Notes under the pieces: model-generated | Databases searched by the model: none | What the model was told of the DNA's origin: nothing | The model's input: the letters and a program-made list of their open reading frames with translations, nothing else | Assembly (NCBI GenBank): GCA_963772265.1 | Contig: CAVYWS010000004.1 | Location: 248,001 to 312,000, forward strand | Direction: 5' to 3' | DNA from: Mayfieldus sp963772265 | Lineage (GTDB): Bacteria; Actinomycetota; Thermoleophilia; Solirubrobacterales; 70-9 | DNA: 64,000 nt | Shown: in pieces, positions 59,286 through 64,000 of the stretch | How positions within the stretch are numbered: position 1 is the first letter of the stretch | Layout of the letters: every line of letters begins with the position of its first letter | Translations under genes and position numbers: made by a program

Positions 59286-59528
59286 ATGGGTGACCCTGCG
59301 AGCAAGCGACCGCGGAGACGCAGGCACAGCTGGAATCGAAGCCAGTCGGAGGGCTTTGGGCCGATCCGCCAGGTCGGCATCGCCTACTCGCTCGGCTTTC
59401 CGCTGATGATCGTCGGAGTCCTGATGCTGGCGGTCGCCTACTCCGAGGCCAGCCTCCTCTACTGGCTGATCGGCGGCGGGCTGATGTTGGGCGGAGTGAT
59501 CGCGGCCAGCTCCGGGCGCATCACCTGA
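59286..59528 (+). CDS. Small two-helix membrane protein (80 aa)
   Basis: A very basic N-terminus (SKRPRRRRHSWNRSQS) followed by two helices (GIAYSLGFPLMIVGVLMLAV and LLYWLIGGGLMLGGVIAA). It follows the second MlaE gene by 9 bp and may belong to the same transcript. No known family. It could be a small permease partner or an unrelated membrane protein. Confidence 0.6.
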   Translation: MGDPASKRPRRRRHSWNRSQSEGFGPIRQVGIAYSLGFPLMIVGVLMLAVAYSEASLLYWLIGGGLMLGGVIAASSGRIT

Positions 59529-59600
59529 GGCGTCGCGCAACCGCAGTGCCGTTTGCGCGCCGGCAGCGCGATAATTGAGCCAGATCCCAAGGAGGCCGGC

Positions 59601-60260
59601 ATGCACAACCCTTTGAGGTCTGAGGCGGACGCCTTTCGCTGGATCGTCGTGATCGGCATCGGGGCCGCGTCGGTCATCGCGCTCACCCTTCTCACCCGCC
59701 CCGCCGTCGGGGCTGCCTGGGGCGCGGCCCTGGTCGGCTTTGGCGTCGGGCTCGCCTGGCACAGCTCAAGGGGCACCCTGCGAGGCAGCCTGCCGCTGTC
59801 GCGCGGCGGCGACGGCAGGCGTCGCCTCCTCGTCGTCGCCAACCAGACGATTGGAGGCCGGGCGCTGCTGGAGGAGATCCAGAACCGGGCCCGCGGTGCG
59901 GACTCGGAGATCCTCGTGATCACGCCGGCCCTGGCCAGCTCGCGGGCGGCGCACTGGGCCTCGGATATCGACGAGGCGATCGAGCTTGCCCGCCAGCGGA
60001 TGGAGCTGTCGCTGCTTGCGATTCAGGAGACGGGGTTGAGGGCCCGTGGCCAGGTGGGCGAGTCGGACCCCAATGTTGCGATCGAGGATGCGCTTCGCGA
60101 CTTCCCGGCCGACGAGATCATCATCTCGACCCACCCGCCGGACCGCTCGCGCTGGCTCGAGCACGGCGTGGTCGAGCGGGCGCGGTCGGAGATCGAGCTG
60201 CCCGTCACCCACGTCGTCGTCGATCTCGCCGCCGAGAGCGAGCCGGCCCGCAGCGCCTGA
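59601..60260 (+). CDS. Membrane-anchored Usp-like protein (219 aa)
   Basis: Two N-terminal helices (WIVVIGIGAASVIALTLL and GAALVGFGVGLAW) anchor a cytoplasmic alpha/beta domain starting RRRLLVVANQTIGGRALLEE, with EILVITPALASSRAAHW and DEIIISTHPPDRSRWLEHG, resembling the C-terminal unit of the 54748 protein. The ATG is 6 nt after AAGGAGG. Sense: senses or stores a nucleotide signal near the membrane is only a guess. The related Usp-like protein is encoded in the cox operon 5 kb away. Confidence 0.68.
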   Translation: MHNPLRSEADAFRWIVVIGIGAASVIALTLLTRPAVGAAWGAALVGFGVGLAWHSSRGTLRGSLPLSRGGDGRRRLLVVANQTIGGRALLEEIQNRARGADSEILVITPALASSRAAHWASDIDEAIELARQRMELSLLAIQETGLRARGQVGESDPNVAIEDALRDFPADEIIISTHPPDRSRWLEHGVVERARSEIELPVTHVVVDLAAESEPARSA

Positions 60261-60263
60261 GCG

Positions 60264-60974
60264 CTACTTCTTCTTGCCGCCCTTGGCTCCGCCGCTCTTG
60301 CCACCCGTCGAGCTGATCAGATAGGCGACGAGCTGCTTGAGCTGGTCGGGCGGAATCGTCTGCTCGAAGTTCTGCGGCATCACATTCGCCGGGTAGCCCT
60401 TGGCGATCACCTTGTTGGGATCGACGATCGACTCGGTGATCATCGCCGAGGTCTGACCGGGCAGGACGTCGTCGAGGTTCGGGCCGGTGGTGCCGCCGGC
60501 ATTGGCCGCGGCGAGGGCGTGGCAGCCGGCGCAGCCGTTGTTGGCGAAGACCTGGGCGCCCGGGCCGCCGGGCACCTTGGGCGGCGCCGCGCCGGGCACC
60601 CCGGCGACGCTGCCGACGTAGGCGGCGACGTCGTCGAGGTCCTGGCCCTCGACCAGCTTGGCGGGCATCGAAACGGTCGGGTTGTTGGTGCTCGGGCGCG
60701 GAAACTCGACCTGGGCCTTGACGATGCCCTCGATCGTGTCGCTGTCCTGACCGGCGGCCCGAGCGGCGGAGAAGGCGGCGTCGAGGTCGGGCCCCTGGGT
60801 GCCCGTGGTGGCCGCCTGGGCCAGGGCGTGGCAGGTGCCGCAGGTCTGGATGAAGAGCTGGCGGCCGCGCGCCGGGTCGGCATTCGAGGTTCCGCAGCCG
60901 GAGGCGGCGATCGCGATTGCCGCTGCCGCGGCGATCACAGAGAGTGAGCGGGTGAGGGTCGGCGACGTCGGCAT
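60264..60974 (-). CDS. Dihaem cytochrome c lipoprotein
   Basis: An exported protein of about 236 residues: signal helix (SLSVIAAAAAIAIA) with lipobox AASGC, then two cytochrome c domains. The haem motifs are CGTCH near residue 44 and CAGCH in the second half, with Met ligands available in SMPAKL and ANVMPQNF. It ends in a Lys/Gly tail. As the oxidase subunit II lacks a fused cytochrome, this protein may feed electrons into it. ATG at 60974 preferred, since the earlier ATG at 60995 overlaps a TAGAAT box. Confidence 0.88.
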   Translation of the reverse strand: MPTSPTLTRSLSVIAAAAAIAIAASGCGTSNADPARGRQLFIQTCGTCHALAQAATTGTQGPDLDAAFSAARAAGQDSDTIEGIVKAQVEFPRPSTNNPTVSMPAKLVEGQDLDDVAAYVGSVAGVPGAAPPKVPGGPGAQVFANNGCAGCHALAAANAGGTTGPNLDDVLPGQTSAMITESIVDPNKVIAKGYPANVMPQNFEQTIPPDQLKQLVAYLISSTGGKSGGAKGGKKK

Positions 60975-61107
60975 CTGGCGGCGAGGCGGGGGCATTCTAT
61001 AGGCGGAGATCGGCCCGATATCGACCTCGCGACCCTCGATCCGTCGGATAAGCTTGCGCCGATCGGCACGACGCAGCCAACACTCGGGTCGGACGGGAGC
61101 TGACCGT

Positions 61108-61509
61108 ATGCAGGTGAAAGAAGGAATGTCGCCGGTGGTCCTGACCGTCGGGCCTGGGCACACCCTGCGCGAGGCGGCGAGCAAGATGGTCGAGAAGAAG
61201 ACCGGCGCGGCGATTGTGATCGACGAGGAGTCGCCGGCGCCGCGGATCATCACCGAGCGCGACCTTCTGCTCTCGATCGGCGCCGGGGAGGATCCCGACT
61301 CCGAGCGGGTCGGCGATCACATGAGCGACAGCGTCATCGCCGCCGCCCCGGACTGGAGCCTGGAGCGAGCCGCCGCCGAGATGTCCCGTCGCGGCATCCG
61401 CCATCTCGTCGTCTACGACGGGCCCGAGCTGGTCGGCGTGCTGTCGATGCGCGACATCGTCCGGGTCTGGACCTCGGAAGGCGCGACATCCGGCATGACT
61501 CCCGACTGA
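61108..61509 (+). CDS. CBS-domain protein (133 aa)
   Basis: Two CBS motifs fill the protein: MQVKEGMSPVVLTVGPGHTL with RIITERDLLLSIGAG, and VGDHMSDSVIAAAPDWSLER with LVGVLSMRDIVRVWTS. It probably binds AMP or ATP and tunes an unknown partner. ATG at 61108 follows GGGAGC; the 61054 in-frame ATG gives an unconserved Arg-rich start. It is divergent from the dihaem cytochrome gene. The 136-bp gap 61510-61645 after it shows no gene. Confidence 0.85.
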   Translation: MQVKEGMSPVVLTVGPGHTLREAASKMVEKKTGAAIVIDEESPAPRIITERDLLLSIGAGEDPDSERVGDHMSDSVIAAAPDWSLERAAAEMSRRGIRHLVVYDGPELVGVLSMRDIVRVWTSEGATSGMTPD

Positions 61510-61645
61510 CCGCCTGAAGCCGGCGCATCTCGCGGTCCTCGGTCGGGCGACTTGCTCACGCACGATTCAAGTGCGCTCGCGGCGTCGCCCTCCCTGCGTC
61601 CCCCGACCTGCTTGGCCTCAGGCGGTCAGGGCCTGGATCTGTGGC

Positions 61646-61942
61646 CTAGCCCTGCTTGGGTGGGGCCTTGAGTGTGGCCGCCGGCAGCACCGCCGTGGCC
61701 TGGCGCTGCTTGCGGGGCCGCGAGTAGAAGTCGCGGACGGCGCCGCTGATCATCGAGCGCAGCGCCGCAAGGGCCACCACCGCCCCGATGATCATGTAGA
61801 CCCAGCCGCGGAACAGGATTCCCTCCGCGTAGATGCCGTTGACGAGCATCAGCACGCCGAGCCCGAGGAAGGCGGGGGCCCAGGACGGGCGCGGCAGGTA
61901 GATCAGCTCGGTCGGCTCGGCGATCGGCTCGTGCTCGGCCAT
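61646..61942 (-). CDS. Cytochrome c oxidase subunit IV-like small membrane protein
   Basis: A 98-residue protein with a short acidic N-terminus (MAEHEPIAEPTELIYLPRPS), two helices (WAPAFLGLGVLMLVNGIYA and GWVYMIIGAVVALAALR) and a basic tail. Its size, topology and location next to ctaB/ctaA fit the small subunit IV group of actinobacterial oxidases. The start shares one base with the stop of the 38-aa gene upstream. Confidence 0.65.
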   Translation of the reverse strand: MAEHEPIAEPTELIYLPRPSWAPAFLGLGVLMLVNGIYAEGILFRGWVYMIIGAVVALAALRSMISGAVRDFYSRPRKQRQATAVLPAATLKAPPKQG

Positions 61943-62058
61943 CAGGCGGAGGCGATGTAGATCGTCGCGACGATGAAGGTGAGTGCGAACAGCCCAGCCG
62001 CCATCAGCCCCAGCCAGAGGCCGCTGACAATGTTGCGCCTTGCCTGCTCGCGGTCCAC
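61942..62058 (-). CDS. Short single-helix membrane peptide (38 aa) in the oxidase cluster
   Basis: A GTG at 62058 opens VDREQARRNIVSGLWLGLM, followed by a single hydrophobic helix ending IVATIYIASA. The stop overlaps the next start (TGATG), so the two small genes are coupled, and ctaB ends only 13 bp upstream. Small one-helix peptides of this kind often stabilise terminal oxidases. Its role is inferred from size and place. Confidence 0.6.
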   Translation of the reverse strand: MDREQARRNIVSGLWLGLMAAGLFALTFIVATIYIASA

Positions 62059-62071
62059 GGCGCGACTTCTA

Positions 62072-63031
62072 TCAGGTCACCCTGTCGGCGGCCATAGCCG
62101 CGAACAGCAGCGCCAGGTAGACCAGCGAATAGAGGTAGAGGCGCAGCGCCGCGCCCCTGCCGGGGTCGGCGAAAAGGGCCAGGGCCAGTCCGCAGAGCGT
62201 GCCGCCCAGCGCCAGCGCGGCGAAGAGGTAGATCGCTCCGAACAGTCCCCCGATCACCGGCAGCAGGCTGACCGCCAGCAGGACGAACGAGTAGAGGACG
62301 ATCTGCCGCCTCGTCGCGGCCTCGCCGCGGACCACCGGCATCATCGGGACCCCGGTGCGGGCGTAGTCGTCCTTGATCAGAAGCGAGAGGGCCCAGAAAT
62401 GGGGCGGGGTCCAGAAGAAGACGATCGCGAACGGATAAAGCGCGTCGGCCGAGAGTCCGCCGGTGACCGCGGCCCAGCCGACCAGCGGTGGGACCGCTCC
62501 GGCGGCGCCTCCGATAACGATGTTCTGCGGCGTCAGCGGCTTCAGCCACAGGGTGTAGACGAAGACGTAGCCGAGCAGGCCGGCCATCGCCAGAGCAGCC
62601 GAAAGCAGGTTGACGGTGAGCGCGAGCTGGATAAAGGCGAGGGCACCAAGCGCGATCCCGAACCAGAGCCCGTGCAGCGGCTCGATCCTGCCGCTGACCA
62701 GGGGGCGCCGGCGGGTTCGCGCCATACGGGCGTCGACATCGCGGTCGAGATAGTGGTTGATCGCCCCGGCGCCGCCGGCTGCGAGGTAGCCGCCGATGAT
62801 CGTCCAGATCACCGTCGCCAGCGGCGGGCCGGCGGGGTCGGCGACCAGCATCGTCGCCACTGTGGTGACGAGCAGCAGGGCGATGATCCGCGGCTTGGTC
62901 AGCGCCAGGTAGTCGCGGACGACGTCGAGCGCCGAGGCACGCGAGGGGATCGAACGCCTGCGGCGCGCGGACGGAGTCGCGACACCGGCGTCGATCGGGC
63001 TCGCTTCCAGGGCTCTGCTCTCGGCTTCCAT
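62072..63031 (-). CDS. ctaB: Haem O synthase (protohaem IX farnesyltransferase)
   Basis: A UbiA-family prenyltransferase of about 319 residues with seven to nine helices, attaching a farnesyl group to haem B. The Asp motifs are GAINHYLDRDVDARMART and LIKDDYARTGVPMMPVV, with RRRPLVSGRIEPLHGL between them. The ATG at 63031 overlaps the ctaA stop (TGATG); an N-terminal tail of about 38 residues precedes the conserved DYLALTKPRI. Acts before haem A synthase for the caa3 oxidase encoded nearby. Confidence 0.93.
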   Translation of the reverse strand: MEAESRALEASPIDAGVATPSARRRRSIPSRASALDVVRDYLALTKPRIIALLLVTTVATMLVADPAGPPLATVIWTIIGGYLAAGGAGAINHYLDRDVDARMARTRRRPLVSGRIEPLHGLWFGIALGALAFIQLALTVNLLSAALAMAGLLGYVFVYTLWLKPLTPQNIVIGGAAGAVPPLVGWAAVTGGLSADALYPFAIVFFWTPPHFWALSLLIKDDYARTGVPMMPVVRGEAATRRQIVLYSFVLLAVSLLPVIGGLFGAIYLFAALALGGTLCGLALALFADPGRGAALRLYLYSLVYLALLFAAMAADRVT

Positions 63032-64000
63032 CAGGCTGGTGCTGCTGAAGTCTCGGGCTCGCTTGCGGCGGGTCGGGAGGCGGTCTGGGGCACGGGGGAG
63101 AGGCGAAGCGCGGTGCTGACCGCCGCTGCCCACAGCAGGGTACCGATGGTGAGGTGGGCGACGATCAGCGCCGGGTGCTTGCCGAGCCAGACGTTGAGCG
63201 CGCCGAGCAGAACCTGGGCGATCAGGAGGATGGCGAGGGCGGTGAGCTCACGCGACCAGACGCGGCGGCGGAGCGCCAGCCCGAGCAGGGTGAGGATGGT
63301 CAGCGAGGTGGCGTAGACGAGCGCCCTGTGAGTGAGCTGGATGTTGACCAGGTGCCCGTACTTTCCGAAGGGAAGCGGGTTGGCGTGACCGAGGCAGCCT
63401 GGGAACTGCTCTCCGCAGGCAAGATGAGCGCCGTTGACGACCCCGCCCTTGACCCCCTCCTCCTCGGTTCCGGCGATCACGCCACCGGCGACGATCGTCG
63501 CAAGAACCAGCGCCGTCGCGGCAGCGGCCAGCGGGCGCAGGCCCGGGGCGCTCAGTCTCGGCGGCGCGACGCCGGCCTCGCGGGAGGCGGCCCAGCGCAG
63601 CGCGATCAGGGTCCCGAGCAGCAGCATCGCCAGGCCGAGGTGGGCGGCGACGAACACCTCCTCGAGGTTGTTCTCCACGGTCAGCCCGCCGAGCACCGCC
63701 TGCGCGAGCACCAGCACCGCGGCGATGATCGTGCCGCGGCGCAGGAAGGTCGAGCCGGGGAGCCTGTGGGCCTGCCAGACGCAGAGCAGGATCAGCACGA
63801 CGACGATCGAGGCGAGGGCGCGGTGGGAGAACTCGATCACCGCGTTCTCCTCGATCAGCGGCAAGGCTCGGCCGCCGCAGAGAGGCCAGCCCTCCAGCCC
63901 GCTGCCGCCGACACCGCAGCCGAGCCCGGAGTCGGTGATTCGCACGACTCCGCCGACGACGATCAGCGCGAAGGTTGCGACGACGGTGGTGGTGAGGAGG
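63031..64000 (-). CDS. ctaA: Haem A synthase (partial, 5' end outside window)
   Basis: The visible 322 codons lack only the extreme N-terminus; the frame is open to the right edge (LLTTTVVATFALIVVGGVVR). Conserved motifs are VVRITDSGLGC, the paired His regions IEFSHRALASIVVVL and VAAHLGLAMLLLG in the N-half, and LTHRALVYATSL and VAHLTIGTLLWA in the C-half, plus a Cys pair (CGEQFPGC) in the outside loop. It oxidises haem O to haem A. Translationally coupled to ctaB. Confidence 0.93.
   Translation of the reverse strand, partial: LLTTTVVATFALIVVGGVVRITDSGLGCGVGGSGLEGWPLCGGRALPLIEENAVIEFSHRALASIVVVLILLCVWQAHRLPGSTFLRRGTIIAAVLVLAQAVLGGLTVENNLEEVFVAAHLGLAMLLLGTLIALRWAASREAGVAPPRLSAPGLRPLAAAATALVLATIVAGGVIAGTEEEGVKGGVVNGAHLACGEQFPGCLGHANPLPFGKYGHLVNIQLTHRALVYATSLTILTLLGLALRRRVWSRELTALAILLIAQVLLGALNVWLGKHPALIVAHLTIGTLLWAAAVSTALRLSPVPQTASRPAASEPETSAAPA

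Noticed and set aside
61973..63316. Plus-strand 447-codon frame opposite ctaB and ctaA
   Set aside because: It is antisense to well-supported haem synthase genes and has Asp/Arg-rich composition typical of antisense shadows.
1..64000. tRNA, rRNA, CRISPR arrays, insertion sequences, prophage or attachment sites
   Set aside because: No cloverleaf T-loop signatures, spaced repeats, transposases, integrases or terminal inverted repeats were seen on reading both strands.

Overview
The window is very GC-rich (about 70% by eye), tightly packed, and bacterial. Several things point to an actinobacterium of the Thermoleophilia/Solirubrobacterales type: GuaB3 beside GuaA, a paired TldD/TldE, a YtrA-like GntR beside two YrbE/MlaE permeases, an A2-type caa3 oxidase cluster, actinobacterial Zur-box sequence, and many -10 boxes placed 6-9 nt before start codons as in leaderless actinobacterial mRNAs. 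The lineage is inferred from gene content and is not proven. I saw no rRNA, tRNA, CRISPR array, insertion sequence or prophage.

Layout. 1-3.3 kb: hydantoinase/oxoprolinase pair hyuA-hyuB (hyuB runs off the left edge). 3.4-10.6 kb: Cys-rich unknown protein, nadB, a histone-deacetylase-like enzyme, an uncharacterised three-gene set (long coiled coil with a C-terminal HhH domain, short coiled coil, zinc-ribbon membrane protein) and a glycosyltransferase. 10.7-20.7 kb: Flp-type pilin, rph-rdgB, a CDF metal transporter, two small conserved genes feeding into tldD-tldE, HU, pyrF, LysM protein, D,D-carboxypeptidase and 1-phosphofructokinase. 20.7-23.7 kb: a structured, terminated leader, guaB3 and guaA. 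23.8-29.7 kb: a metal (zinc) island with a DUF318 permease and TIGR03943 protein, a 59-aa CxxC protein, zur, and a znu ABC operon with a permease fused to its substrate-binding lipoprotein and a Zur-box palindrome upstream. 29.7-31.1 kb: an M23 endopeptidase behind a ydaO-type c-di-AMP riboswitch. 31.2-43.4 kb: rplM-rpsI, glmM-glmS, a DUF3352 lipoprotein, nnr, CBS protein, alr, a CCA-type nucleotidyltransferase, HIT protein, enoyl-CoA hydratase and infA. 43.4-51.9 kb: MGH1-like glycoside hydrolase, drug-type ABC-2 exporter, amidase with a small partner, secreted and zinc-ribbon unknowns, and a glycosyltransferase. 52-64 kb: respiratory region with coxB-coxA-usp-coxC, cupredoxin, gntR with its operator, two MlaE permeases, Usp-like and CBS proteins, dihaem cytochrome c, coxIV-like, a 38-aa membrane peptide, ctaB and ctaA (which runs off the right edge).

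One technical feature shapes the annotation. At least twelve single-base indels, nearly all one extra base, break otherwise intact conserved genes (hyuA, rph, rdgB, tldE, the DUF318 permease, zur, glmM twice, glmS, nnr, cca, amidase). Because many are essential housekeeping genes, residual long-read sequencing error is far likelier than real decay. I give the reconstructed full extents.

The most interesting items are the Zur-controlled zinc island with its permease-lipoprotein fusion, the c-di-AMP riboswitch on the endopeptidase gene, the coiled-coil/HhH/zinc-ribbon set, Usp-like domains embedded in the oxidase operon, a 146-residue acidic extension on ribosomal protein S9, and the leaderless promoter architecture.
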